A DNA stretch of 64,000 nucleotides, taken from the NCBI GenBank assembly GCA_034003765.1, contig JAVEXZ010000003.1:70858-134857 (forward strand), read 5' to 3'. Position numbers and translations under genes: made by a program. Positions 53,060 to 61,623 of the stretch are shown here, in pieces (positions within the stretch are counted from its first letter, which is position 1; each line of letters starts with the position of its first letter). Origin of the DNA: JAAZGD01 sp034003765. Lineage in GTDB: Bacteria; Bacillota; Clostridia; Peptostreptococcales; Anaerovoracaceae. The notes below the pieces were generated by a model. It worked only from the letters and a program-made list of their open reading frames with translations. It was not told the DNA's origin and did not search any database.

Positions 53060-54151
53060 ATGAAAAAAGTCTTAGCGATAGTATTGGCCTTGGTTCTAGT
53101 CCTAAGTTTTGCTGCATGTGGTGGAACAGATGTAGAGCCCAATGGCGAAGATGCTACATTAAAAGTTGGATTTATCTATATTGGAGTCATTAATGACGGT
53201 GGTTTTACGCAAGCACATCATGAAGGAACCACAGCTATGGAAGCTCATTTTGATGGAGCGGTAGAGACAAGATATATTGAAGGTGTTGACGATACTGACA
53301 AGCAGGCTTCCCTTGATGCCGCATTAAGCTTAATTGACCAAGGCTGTAAAGTTGTTGTAGGAACAAGTTATGGTTTCATGGATGCATTAGACGAACTTGC
53401 AAATTCTGGAGATTATGATGATGTTGTATTCCTCCACTTCTCTGGGAATAAGAGTAACGATACAAATTTCGAAAACTACTTTGGTGCCATTGAGGATGCT
53501 AGATACCTGTCAGGAATGGTAGCAGGAAGCATGACAGAGACAAATTTGTTGGGGTATGTTGGAGCTCATCCATATACAGAAGTAAACATTGGCATTAATG
53601 CATTTACACTTGGTGCTCAAGCTGTTAACCCCAATGTTGAAGTTAAGGTTGTATATATCAATTCCTGGTATGACCCTGAAAGAGAAAGAGCAGCCGGAGA
53701 TGAATTAATTGCTGCAGGATGTGACGTTATTGCCCAGCATTGCGATACAACTGGCCCACAGGTTGCAGCTTCTGAAGGCGGCGGCTATGCAATTGGATAT
53801 AACTTCCCAAACAATGTTGCCCCTGATGCCTTCCTAACTGCTCCTATTTGGCACCACGAGGTATATTTAATTGATAGGGTCCAAAAAGTATTGGATGGAA
53901 CATTTACTCCAGAAAATTATTATGGAAATCTCACTGATGGATATGTAGCCCTTGCCGAAATGACAGATTTAGTTCCTGCTGATGTTCAGGAAATGGTAAT
54001 GGCTAAAAAAGCAGAAATCGAGTCAGGCGCTTTCGCTCCATTCTCAGGTTACATTGAATATAACGATGGAAGTGTAATGAACGAAGAAGGCCACTCTATG
54101 ACCATAGCAGAAATTTGGCAGATGACGGGTCTAGTAAAGGGTGCAAAATAG
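53060..54151 (+). CDS. BMP-family substrate-binding lipoprotein
   Basis: Extracellular binding protein of an ABC importer, PnrA/BmpA family, whose characterised members bind nucleosides. 363 aa. Signal peptide with lipobox ending AAC (Cys20). Mature part with the BMP motifs VGFIYIGVINDGGFTQAHHEG, FLHFSGNKSNDTNFENYFGAIEDARYLSG and QHCDTTGPQ. The ligand in this organism is inferred. AAGGAG precedes the ATG. A hairpin lies between it and the ATPase gene. Confidence 0.92.
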   Translation: MKKVLAIVLALVLVLSFAACGGTDVEPNGEDATLKVGFIYIGVINDGGFTQAHHEGTTAMEAHFDGAVETRYIEGVDDTDKQASLDAALSLIDQGCKVVVGTSYGFMDALDELANSGDYDDVVFLHFSGNKSNDTNFENYFGAIEDARYLSGMVAGSMTETNLLGYVGAHPYTEVNIGINAFTLGAQAVNPNVEVKVVYINSWYDPERERAAGDELIAAGCDVIAQHCDTTGPQVAASEGGGYAIGYNFPNNVAPDAFLTAPIWHHEVYLIDRVQKVLDGTFTPENYYGNLTDGYVALAEMTDLVPADVQEMVMAKKAEIESGAFAPFSGYIEYNDGSVMNEEGHSMTIAEIWQMTGLVKGAK

Positions 54152-54210
54152 AAACTAGTTATTGACCATCATGTTGTTTTTAGATAAACTATAGCTGATA
54201 CTTAAATCTT

Positions 54211-54243
54211 GCAGGGGGCATTCATCGATTGACTGTCCCTTGC
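54211..54243 (+). other. RNA hairpin between the BMP lipoprotein and ABC ATPase genes
   Basis: GCAGGGGGCA (54211-54220) pairs with TGTCCCTTGC (54234-54243), 10 bp with two G-U pairs; the loop is 13 nt. No T-run follows, so it is not a strong terminator. It may stabilise the upstream message so the binding protein is made in excess. Confidence 0.55.
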
Positions 54244-54259
54244 CTTATCTTGGAGGGCA

Positions 54260-55792
54260 ATGGTGCTTGAGCAAATAGCAATTGAGATGAGAGGTATATG
54301 GAAATCATTTGGATCTTTGATAGCCAATGAAGATGTGAACCTTGCTGTAAAAAGTGGGGAGGTTCATGCGCTTTTAGGGGAGAATGGTGCTGGAAAATCC
54401 ACCCTGATGAATATGCTTAGTGGAATCTACAAGCCGGATAAAGGCGATATTTTAGTTGAGGGGGAGAGAGTGAGTTTTGCTTCTCCAAAGGATTCCATTC
54501 GAAGAAGAATAGGGATGATTCATCAACACTTCAAATTGGTGGACATTATGACGGCAAAAGACAACATTATCCTGGGTCAACCCTCAGGTTTTTTTCTAAG
54601 GGGGAAAAGGTTAACTGAAAAAATACGAGAGATATCAGATCAGTATGGTTTAGACATTGACCCCGACAAAAAAGTTTATGACATGTCAGTTGGAGAAAAG
54701 CAAACCCTTGAAATAATTAAGGTCTTATATCGTGGGGCTAAGATATTAATAATGGATGAACCCACTGCAGTCTTAACACCTCAAGAAATCAAGAAACTCT
54801 TTCAAATAATACAAAACATGAAGAACCAAGGTTGTGCCATCATTATAATAACACACAAATTAAATGAAGTTATGGAAATTTCTGACCGTATAACAATACT
54901 TAGAAAAGGGAAATCAATAAATACGGTTTTCACGGATGAGGTTGAAGTCCCTGAACTTATAGAAATGATGGTTGGCAAAAAAGTTGACTTAGATATACAC
55001 AAGGATAGCTTTCCTAACCACAAACCTTTGCTTGCAATGGACGGGGTAACTATAAAAGACAGAGAAGGAAAATATGCTTTAGAGAGCATTAATTTTACCC
55101 TTTGCGATTACGAAATTTTGGGTGTGGCTGGAGTTGCAAAAAGTGGGCAAAAAGAATTGTGTGAGGTAATTGCTGGCTTGATTCCTGCAGAAAAGGGCCG
55201 TATTTTTTTTGAGGGTGAGAACATTTTAGGCAAAAGTCCAAGAGAAATTATTACCCTAGGCATAAGGATGGGTTTTATTCCTGAGGACAGATTGGGAATG
55301 GGCTTGATTGGAAGTATGGACATTGTACATAATATTGTATTAAAGGATTATCAAAGTCAACCTGGTATTTTCCTAAGAAGAGGACCCAGTATAGAAAAAG
55401 CGAAAAAAATCGTTGACTCCTTGGAGATAAAAACGCCTAGTATTTTTACAGCAGTTAGAAAGCTTTCAGGTGGAAATATTCAAAAGGTTTTATTGGGAAG
55501 AGAAATAGACTCCAGTCCCAAGGTGTTAATTACAGCATACCCAGTTCGGGGTCTTGATATAGGCGCTTCCCACAAGATATATGACTTATTGAACCAACAA
55601 AAAGCAGCAGGAGTTGGGGTTTTATTTGTTGGCGAGGACTTAGACGTTCTGATGGCACTATGTGACCGTATTATGGTGCTTTGCCATGGGAAGATTACAG
55701 GAATAGTTGATCCTGCCAATGTAACCAAAGAAGAGATTGGCTTACTAATGACCGGTTCTAGTCGGATAGAAGAGGAGGGCACCTCTCAATGA
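54260..55792 (+). CDS. ABC transporter ATPase with two NBDs (nucleoside-type)
   Basis: Tandem ATP-binding subunit of the BMP transporter, 510 aa. NBD1: GENGAGKST, signature MSVGEKQTLE and DEPTAVLTPQE. NBD2: degenerate Walker A (GVAGVAKSGQKE) but intact signature LSGGNIQKVLLGRE, typical of RbsA/YufO-type proteins. GGAGGG lies 2-7 nt before the ATG. Overlaps the first permease by 4 bp. Confidence 0.94.
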   Translation: MVLEQIAIEMRGIWKSFGSLIANEDVNLAVKSGEVHALLGENGAGKSTLMNMLSGIYKPDKGDILVEGERVSFASPKDSIRRRIGMIHQHFKLVDIMTAKDNIILGQPSGFFLRGKRLTEKIREISDQYGLDIDPDKKVYDMSVGEKQTLEIIKVLYRGAKILIMDEPTAVLTPQEIKKLFQIIQNMKNQGCAIIIITHKLNEVMEISDRITILRKGKSINTVFTDEVEVPELIEMMVGKKVDLDIHKDSFPNHKPLLAMDGVTIKDREGKYALESINFTLCDYEILGVAGVAKSGQKELCEVIAGLIPAEKGRIFFEGENILGKSPREIITLGIRMGFIPEDRLGMGLIGSMDIVHNIVLKDYQSQPGIFLRRGPSIEKAKKIVDSLEIKTPSIFTAVRKLSGGNIQKVLLGREIDSSPKVLITAYPVRGLDIGASHKIYDLLNQQKAAGVGVLFVGEDLDVLMALCDRIMVLCHGKITGIVDPANVTKEEIGLLMTGSSRIEEEGTSQ

Positions 55793-56871
55793 ATATTTTG
55801 AGAATTGCTAAAAGGGATGATATCCCCAAAAGAAAAGAATGGCTTATTAGGGGAGGGGCTATTTTTCTTTCTCTGGTTTTTACAGGCCTAATACTTCTGT
55901 TTTTTAACTTAAACCCCCTTGAGATATTTAAGACGATAATAGAAGGATCTGTGGGTTCAGAAATGCGAATCAAGCAGACCATTATCAAGGCCGTTCCTCT
56001 TATAATAACATCTCTTGGAATTCTAGTTGCTTTCAAAATGAAGTTTTGGAATATTGGTGGAGAAGGTCAAATTATGATGGGTGCTTTTGCAGCTAGCTAC
56101 GTGGCTTTATTTTTTCCGGAAATGCCAAAAGCCTTAACACTTGTGGTTATGGCCTTGGCAGCTATTTTACTAGGAGGCCTATGGGCCTTTATACCAGCGA
56201 TATTTAAGGCCAAAATGGGAACCAATGAAACAATCTTTACACTTATGATGAATTATGTGGCCATTAAGTTTGTAACCTACTTGCAATATCAGGCTTGGAT
56301 GGACCCTGCCGCAAATGGGTTCCCTAAAATTGCTCCTTTCCCAGAGTGGGCATTAATGCCTAAGTTCTTTGGTTTACATGTGGGGTGGATGGTAGCGCTA
56401 GTTTGTGTTGCATTAATATATGTTTTTATGAAGCATACGAAGAAGGGATACGAAATCACTGTTGTTGGAGAGAGCATCGAGACTGCCAGATACGCAGGGA
56501 TGAATATTAACAGAGTTATTGTTACGGCAATGCTTGTTTCTGGTGGGCTTTGTGGTTTGGCTGGTATGATTCAAGTTTCAGCAGTTGAAAAAACTTTGGC
56601 TATAGGCATTTCTGGAGGCTACGGTTTTACTGCCATTATTACTGCTTGGCTTGCAAGGTTAAATGCAATTGCCGTTCTTTTTGTCTGCATAGTATTTGCC
56701 ATGCTTATTCAAGGGGGTGCCTACATACAAGTTAGTCTTAATGTTTCAAGTGCCGTTTCTAATGTGGTTCAAGGAACTATTCTCTTGTTTGTTCTTGGTA
56801 GCGAATTCTTTTTGCAATACCGATTAATTCCAGGCAACAAATTTGGAAAAGCAAAAAGGGAGGTGGCATAG
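55789..56871 (+). CDS. ABC permease 1, BMP/nucleoside type
   Basis: Integral membrane permease (YufP family), 360 aa. N-terminal helix (about 23-42), then eight or more segments; family hallmarks include GIIVAFKMKFWNIGGEGQIMMGAFAA-like text (visible parts FKMKFWNIGGEGQ), TNETIFTLMMNYVA and VGESIETARYAGMNI. ATGA overlap with the ATPase gene. Works with the next permease. Confidence 0.93.
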   Translation: MNILRIAKRDDIPKRKEWLIRGGAIFLSLVFTGLILLFFNLNPLEIFKTIIEGSVGSEMRIKQTIIKAVPLIITSLGILVAFKMKFWNIGGEGQIMMGAFAASYVALFFPEMPKALTLVVMALAAILLGGLWAFIPAIFKAKMGTNETIFTLMMNYVAIKFVTYLQYQAWMDPAANGFPKIAPFPEWALMPKFFGLHVGWMVALVCVALIYVFMKHTKKGYEITVVGESIETARYAGMNINRVIVTAMLVSGGLCGLAGMIQVSAVEKTLAIGISGGYGFTAIITAWLARLNAIAVLFVCIVFAMLIQGGAYIQVSLNVSSAVSNVVQGTILLFVLGSEFFLQYRLIPGNKFGKAKREVA

Positions 56872-56872
56872 T

Positions 56873-57799
56873 ATGGAAAGCTTTTTAGCTACATGTATTG
56901 TAGCCGCTACTCCTTTAATTTTTGCTACTGTGGGTGAACTAATCACTGAGAAGTGCGGCCACCTTAACTTGGGAGTGGAAGGGATGATGCTTCTTGGGGC
57001 ACTTATAGGTTTTATGGCTGCTTTGAATACTGATAATGCAAGCGTTGCTTTAATGGCAGCCGCTCTAGCAGGGGCAGGTGGGGCCTTAATATATGCCATC
57101 CTTACCGTTACACTAAGGGCCAATCAAGTTGTTACAGGGCTAACTCTGACCATCTTTGGAACCGGCTTTGTTAGTTTTGTGGGACAAGACATGTTAGGAG
57201 CCATGATACCTTCTTCTGTAGCAGGGTTTTTTGCAAAAAAAACCTTGCCTATTTTGGGAGATATTCCATTTTTTGGTCCTGTATTTTTCAGGCAAGATAT
57301 TTTTGTATACCTAGCATATTTTGTAGTTGTGGTGGCTAGCATATATCTTTATAAGACCAAACCTGGCTTAAACTTAAGAGCAGTAGGAGAGAACACTTCT
57401 TCAGCTGATGCCTCAGGTATCAATGTAGCATATTATAAGTATGCACATATTCTAATTGGAGGAGCTCTTTGCGGCTTGGGAGGGGCATATTTGTCTCTTG
57501 TGCGTGTTCCCATATGGCAATCAGATGTGGTAAGTGGTAGAGGTTGGATTGCAGTCGCTTTGGTTATTTTTGCATCATGGAATCCTATCAAAGCCTTCCT
57601 TGGAGCAATCCTGTTTGGGGGTCTTAGCATTTTGGGATTGAGGCTTCAAGCCATGGGAATATCTGTGTCCCAATATTTGGTTGATATGATCCCCTACTTA
57701 GCAACTATTGTAATTGTTATCATCAGCTCCCACAAAAAAGGCAAAGAAAATCAACCACCAATGGACTTGGGCAAATCATACTTTAGAGAGGAAAGGTGA
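56873..57799 (+). CDS. ABC permease 2, BMP/nucleoside type
   Basis: Second permease (YufQ family), 308 aa, about eight helices. Motifs ITEKCGHLNLGVEGMMLLGA, ANQVVTGLTLTIFGTG and VGENTSSADASGINVAYYKY. The start is ATG 56873 with GGGAGG upstream; an in-frame start at 56843 lies in permease 1. Its last codons overlap upstream sequence of the aminotransferase. Confidence 0.93.
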   Translation: MESFLATCIVAATPLIFATVGELITEKCGHLNLGVEGMMLLGALIGFMAALNTDNASVALMAAALAGAGGALIYAILTVTLRANQVVTGLTLTIFGTGFVSFVGQDMLGAMIPSSVAGFFAKKTLPILGDIPFFGPVFFRQDIFVYLAYFVVVVASIYLYKTKPGLNLRAVGENTSSADASGINVAYYKYAHILIGGALCGLGGAYLSLVRVPIWQSDVVSGRGWIAVALVIFASWNPIKAFLGAILFGGLSILGLRLQAMGISVSQYLVDMIPYLATIVIVIISSHKKGKENQPPMDLGKSYFREER

Positions 57800-57804
57800 T
57801 AGAT

Positions 57805-59151
57805 ATGGGATCTAATTATATTTTTCCCAAAAATGGGGAAAATATTCCTAGGGCTCAAAAAGGCCAAGGGGTCTATGTTTATGATCACAAGGGGAAAAAA
57901 TACCTGGATGCTTCTTCTGGACCAATGGCTGTAAATCTTGGCCATGGGAACAAGGATGTTATCCAGGCAATTAGCAAGCAGATGGACAATATCTCTTTTA
58001 CCTATCGCAGCCAATTTACCAATCAGCCTTTGGAAGTACTTTGTGAAAAGATTGAAACTGTTGCCCCACAAGGTCTCAACAATATTTCTTTTTGTAGTAG
58101 TGGATCCGAAGCCACTGAACTAGCCCTGAAGATGGCCCACTCTTATTGGAGGGCCCAGGGGAAACCATCAAAAATCAAAGTGATTTCTAGATGGCACAGT
58201 TACCATGGGGCAACCTTAGGCGCCTTGTCTATGTCAGGAAATCCAGCTAGACGAAAAGAATATGCCGCCTACTTAAATGACTATCCAAACTTAGAACTGC
58301 CCTATTGCTTTAGGTGCCCCTACGAGAAGGCTTATCCTGAATGTAATTTGTTTTGCGCCAGATATTTTGAAAAATTGGTCAATCAAATGGGTGAGGATAC
58401 GATTTCCGCTTTTATTGGGGAGCCTATTACAGGGGCCTCTGGCGCTGGAATAAATCCACCCCAAGGATATTTTGAAACAATTGAGAGGATATGCCGAGAC
58501 AAGGATATTCTTTTTATTATGGACGAAGTTATTACTGGCTTTGGCCGCACAGGAAAGTACTTTGCCAGCCAGCATTACGATATAGCTCCAGATATAATAA
58601 CTTTTGGCAAAGGAATATCCAGTGGTTATGGGCCTTTAGCGGGTATAATAGTAAGGGATTCAATCTACCAAGGGATGAAGGCTAAGGGTGGAGAATTTAC
58701 CACAGGGCATACCTTTGGTGGTAATCCCTTGTCAACAGCGGCAGGGGTAGCCACAATGGAAGTTCTTGCCCAAGAGGACCTAGTGGCTGGAGTGGTAACA
58801 AAAGGTGAGTTCCTTGAAGAGAAGCTAATGGATGTTCTTGACAGGGTAAACATAGCCATTAATCTTCGTGGCAAGGGTCTTTTGTGGGGGATGGAGTTTG
58901 CAAGAAGTAAAGAAGATAGAACTCCTTTTTCTAAAGGGGTTAATCTTACAAATAGAATTGTTGAGACTTGTTTTAGTAATGGGCTAATAGTCTACCCCAG
59001 CAGTGGTTTTATTGATGGGGTTTTAGGAGATTCAATCCTAATAAGTCCACCATTTATAATAAATAAAGAGGAAATGATTGAGTTGGCATCCCTATTGGGG
59101 AAATCATTGCTAGATATAGAAAAGGAATTATCTAGCACACTCGCCATCTAG
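57805..59151 (+). CDS. Class III aminotransferase with cysteine-rich insert
   Basis: PLP-dependent aminotransferase, 448 aa; substrate unknown. Motifs CSSGSEATELALKMA, RWHSYHGATLGALSMSG, MDEVITGFGRTGKY and PLP lysine in ITFGKGISSGYGPLAG. An insert reading CFRCPYEKAYPECNLFC has a CxxC-x8-CxxxC spacing, seen in a subset of this family. GTG at 57796 is possible, but GAGGAAAGG before ATG 57805 favours the latter. It directly follows the BMP transporter, so its substrate may be related to the imported ligand. 3' end overlaps mog by 24 bp. Confidence 0.88.
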   Translation: MGSNYIFPKNGENIPRAQKGQGVYVYDHKGKKYLDASSGPMAVNLGHGNKDVIQAISKQMDNISFTYRSQFTNQPLEVLCEKIETVAPQGLNNISFCSSGSEATELALKMAHSYWRAQGKPSKIKVISRWHSYHGATLGALSMSGNPARRKEYAAYLNDYPNLELPYCFRCPYEKAYPECNLFCARYFEKLVNQMGEDTISAFIGEPITGASGAGINPPQGYFETIERICRDKDILFIMDEVITGFGRTGKYFASQHYDIAPDIITFGKGISSGYGPLAGIIVRDSIYQGMKAKGGEFTTGHTFGGNPLSTAAGVATMEVLAQEDLVAGVVTKGEFLEEKLMDVLDRVNIAINLRGKGLLWGMEFARSKEDRTPFSKGVNLTNRIVETCFSNGLIVYPSSGFIDGVLGDSILISPPFIINKEEMIELASLLGKSLLDIEKELSSTLAI

Positions 59152-59619
59152 ATCCAGCAGGATATCCAAGCCGTGTTTAATAGAGGGTAAAATATATTCT
59201 AGTATTTCTTTCACTGCTTTTGGGCTTCCCGGTAAGTTTACTATTAATGTATTACCTCTAATACCAGCTTCTGCCCTTGATAGCATAGCTCTGGGCGTAA
59301 TGTTCAATGAATAGAAACGCATGGCCTCCGGAATTCCGGGGGTTCTTTTATCGACTACATTAAGGGTAGCATCAGGGGTTACATCCCGATGAGAAAAGCC
59401 AGTGCCTCCTGTGGTTAGGATTAAGCTTAGATGAAGTTCGTCAGCCCATTTTATCATGGTAGATTCAATCATGCTTTGATTATCAGGAAGTATAATTGAC
59501 TCCTTATCCCAAAAATCGTCTCGTTCACGTAGTAGGTCCCGAATAAGTTTACCAGACAAATCTTCTCTTTGGCCTTGAAAGCCCTTATCACTGGCGGTCA
59601 AAATTCCAACTTGATACAT
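59128..59619 (-). CDS. MogA/MoaB-type molybdopterin biosynthesis protein
   Basis: Adenylates molybdopterin or binds it during cofactor synthesis. 163 aa. TTGGTGFSHRDVTPDAT is the substrate loop and NLPGSPKAV the C-terminal signature; the N-terminus VGILTASDKGFQGQREDLSG is typical. It is convergent with the aminotransferase gene and overlaps it by 24 bp. No other molybdopterin gene is in the window, and the Mop-like domain of the redox complex is degenerate, so its client lies elsewhere. Confidence 0.9.
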   Translation of the reverse strand: MYQVGILTASDKGFQGQREDLSGKLIRDLLRERDDFWDKESIILPDNQSMIESTMIKWADELHLSLILTTGGTGFSHRDVTPDATLNVVDKRTPGIPEAMRFYSLNITPRAMLSRAEAGIRGNTLIVNLPGSPKAVKEILEYILPSIKHGLDILLDLDGECAR

Positions 59620-59645
59620 GATGTTTCCTTTCTTATGTTAAATAG

Positions 59646-59673
59646 TTTACTTATGTGTGTATTATAATATAAT
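59646..59673 (+). promoter_or_regulatory. Promoter of the DJ-1/PfpI gene
   Basis: Two overlapping perfect TATAAT (59663-59668 and 59668-59673). The second has TTTACT at 59646-59651 with a 16-bp spacer. It lies in the 78-bp divergent spacer with mog. Confidence 0.55.
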
Positions 59674-59697
59674 AGAAAACAAGGAGGTGCAACAATT

Positions 59698-60246
59698 ATG
59701 ATTTATGTTCATTTAGCAGAAGGTTTTGAAGAGATTGAAGCATTAACCGTGGTTGATGTATTAAGAAGAGCAGATTTACAAGTGAATACAATTTCCATGG
59801 AAAAGACTTTAGAGGTCAAAGGAGCCCATGAGATTTTAGTAAAAGCAGACATTATGTTTTCCCAGGCTGATTATAAAATTTGTGAAATGATAGTTCTTCC
59901 AGGGGGAATGCCAGGAACAAGCAATTTGATGAATAATGAAGACTTGGGAAAGAAGGTTCTGGAATTTAACCAAGGGGGTAAATATCTGGCGGCCATATGT
60001 GCTGGCCCTATGATTTTTGGAGAACTAGGCATACTTGCAGACAAAAAGGCTACAATATATCCAGGTATGGAAAGTCACCTAAAGCAAGGGGATTATAAAG
60101 ATATTCCAGTAGTTGTAGATGGAAACATAATAACTTCTCAAGGACCAGCAACAGCTATGAATTTTGCTCTGGAGTTAGTGGGTATATTGAAAGGCTCCGA
60201 TGGAAAAAAGGAAGTTGCCAAAGGGCTTTTATTTAAGGAAGTCTAA
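59698..60246 (+). CDS. DJ-1/PfpI family protein
   Basis: 182 aa. DJ-1 fold with the nucleophile elbow AAICAGPMIFG (Cys about 101) and the Glu in EGFEEIEALT. MIYVHLAEGFEEIEALTVVDVLRRA is close to the YajL/ThiJ group. Possible deglycase, chaperone or amidase roles are debated; none is assigned. AAGGAGGTG precedes the ATG. Confidence 0.9.
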   Translation: MIYVHLAEGFEEIEALTVVDVLRRADLQVNTISMEKTLEVKGAHEILVKADIMFSQADYKICEMIVLPGGMPGTSNLMNNEDLGKKVLEFNQGGKYLAAICAGPMIFGELGILADKKATIYPGMESHLKQGDYKDIPVVVDGNIITSQGPATAMNFALELVGILKGSDGKKEVAKGLLFKEV

Positions 60247-60291
60247 AATATTTTTATGCTAACTTATAAGCTATAAGTAAATATTTTTATG
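60246..60291. repeat. 33-bp spaced direct repeat after the DJ-1 gene
   Basis: AAATATTTTTATG occurs at 60246 and 60279, 33 bp apart, each followed by a GCTA or GGCTA string. The spacer to the PHP gene is short and shows no other feature. Confidence 0.5.
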
Positions 60292-60313
60292 GCTATAGAT
60301 TGAAAGGATTATC

Positions 60314-61153
60314 ATGACCAAAAGGATTAGGACTATAAAGGATATGGACTTAGAAAATGCTGACCTCCATGTTCATTCCAATCGTTCCGATGGGGCTTTA
60401 TCTATTGAAGATGTAGTAGAAGAAATTAAAAAACAGGGTACTACTATTATGGCTATAACAGACCATGATGGTGTTTATGGTGTAAAAGAAGCCAAGAAGA
60501 TAGCGGCAAATATAGGGGGAATTAAGATAATCCCAGGCATCGAGTTTTCAGCTAGTGGCCCTAGGGGAGAAGAGCTTCACATACTAGGATATTTTATTGA
60601 TACTGATAATCCTGGCCTCACTCAATTAATCGAGGATGTTAGAGGGGCTCGAAGAGAAAGAAATGTCAAACTATATGAAGTTCTTACAGAAATGGGTCTT
60701 CACATTTCTGAAGATGATTTTTCTGGAATACCAAATGAGGGATATGTGGGCAAACCACTAATAGCCAGAAAATTGGTAGAAAAAGGCTTACTAAAAAACT
60801 TTTCGGAGGCCTTCAAGGATGGCAAGTTCCTTGACTCAAAAGAAATACGAGGAATCAAAAAAAGAAAAGCTTCGGCAGAAAAAATAATTCGAGTTATCAA
60901 AGAAGCAGGTGGGTTAAGCGTTTTAGCCCATCCAATGAAAATTAAAGGAATTGGCACTCGAGGAAGCCAAGAGTTTTGGTCTTATCTGTACAACTTAGCT
61001 AGACAGTTAAAAGACTATGGATTAGGGGGACTTGAGTGTTTTTATCCCAGCCACACCCAGGAAGAAAAAGAGAAAATTCTTGATATAGCAGAAACACTCG
61101 ATCTATTTGTTACAAAGGGAACAGATTTCCACTCCCTAACAGAGAAAGGATAA
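60314..61153 (+). CDS. PHP-domain phosphoesterase (YciV/TrpH-like)
   Basis: 279 aa. Metal-binding motifs of the PHP fold: DLHVHSNRSDG, ITDHDGVYG, PGIEFSA, LHILGYF, LAHPMK and GTDFHSL. Members of this group act as 3',5'-nucleotide or RNA 5'-end phosphoesterases; the precise substrate is unknown here. The ribosome site AAAGGA precedes ATG 60314. Confidence 0.88.
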   Translation: MTKRIRTIKDMDLENADLHVHSNRSDGALSIEDVVEEIKKQGTTIMAITDHDGVYGVKEAKKIAANIGGIKIIPGIEFSASGPRGEELHILGYFIDTDNPGLTQLIEDVRGARRERNVKLYEVLTEMGLHISEDDFSGIPNEGYVGKPLIARKLVEKGLLKNFSEAFKDGKFLDSKEIRGIKKRKASAEKIIRVIKEAGGLSVLAHPMKIKGIGTRGSQEFWSYLYNLARQLKDYGLGGLECFYPSHTQEEKEKILDIAETLDLFVTKGTDFHSLTEKG

Positions 61154-61184
61154 ATCATTCCCAACAGAAAAAGAATAAAGGCTA

Positions 61185-61216
61185 TTGACAATATATGGTA
61201 AATAATGTAATATAAT
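61185..61216 (+). promoter_or_regulatory. Promoter of the PC4-like gene
   Basis: Perfect -35 TTGACA (61185-61190). The best -10 is TAATAT (61208-61213, 17-bp spacer); a perfect TATAAT at 61211-61216 gives 20 bp. Confidence 0.6.
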
Positions 61217-61265
61217 ACCACAAGACACTTGGGGCTTGTTTGTGAATCAAGAAAGGAGATTATCC

Positions 61266-61499
61266 ATGACTAACGAACGAGAAGAAATCACTTTTGAAAT
61301 TGTGGAACATATTGGTGTTATAGCTACCAACCCTTCTGGTTGGACAAAAGAAATTAATATGGTAGCTTGGAATGGGGGGCCAGCAAAGTATGATCTTAGA
61401 GACTGGGACGGAACCCATGAGCACATGAGTAGGGGAATTACACTTCATCCAGAGGAAGCAAAGAAGTTGACGGAAATTTTATCTTCAAGGGAACTTTAA
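61266..61499 (+). CDS. YdbC-like PC4-domain protein
   Basis: 77 aa single-stranded nucleic-acid-binding protein of the PC4 coactivator fold. The core VAWNGGPAKYDLRDWDGTHEHMSRGITLHPEEAKKL is family-like (parts WNGGPAKYDLR and GITLHPEEA). Role: probably ssDNA binding in transcription or repair. AAAGGAG before ATG 61266 fixes the start; the in-frame start at 61236 is less likely. Followed by a strong terminator. Confidence 0.85.
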   Translation: MTNEREEITFEIVEHIGVIATNPSGWTKEINMVAWNGGPAKYDLRDWDGTHEHMSRGITLHPEEAKKLTEILSSREL

Positions 61500-61543
61500 G
61501 CTCTGACAAATTTCAGGTTTATAGGTATTCATCGATTCCATAG

Positions 61544-61576
61544 AAGGAAGGTTCCAATGTAGCGGAACCTTCTTTT
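61544..61576 (+). terminator. Terminator after the PC4-like gene
   Basis: GAAGGTTCC (61547-61555) and GGAACCTTC (61564-61572) form a perfect 9-bp stem, extended by A-U pairs, with loop AATGTAGC and TTTT after it. Confidence 0.9.
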
Positions 61577-61623
61577 ATATGTTATAATTTCAAATATTGA
61601 AGACAAATTCTGAAGGAGTAGCA

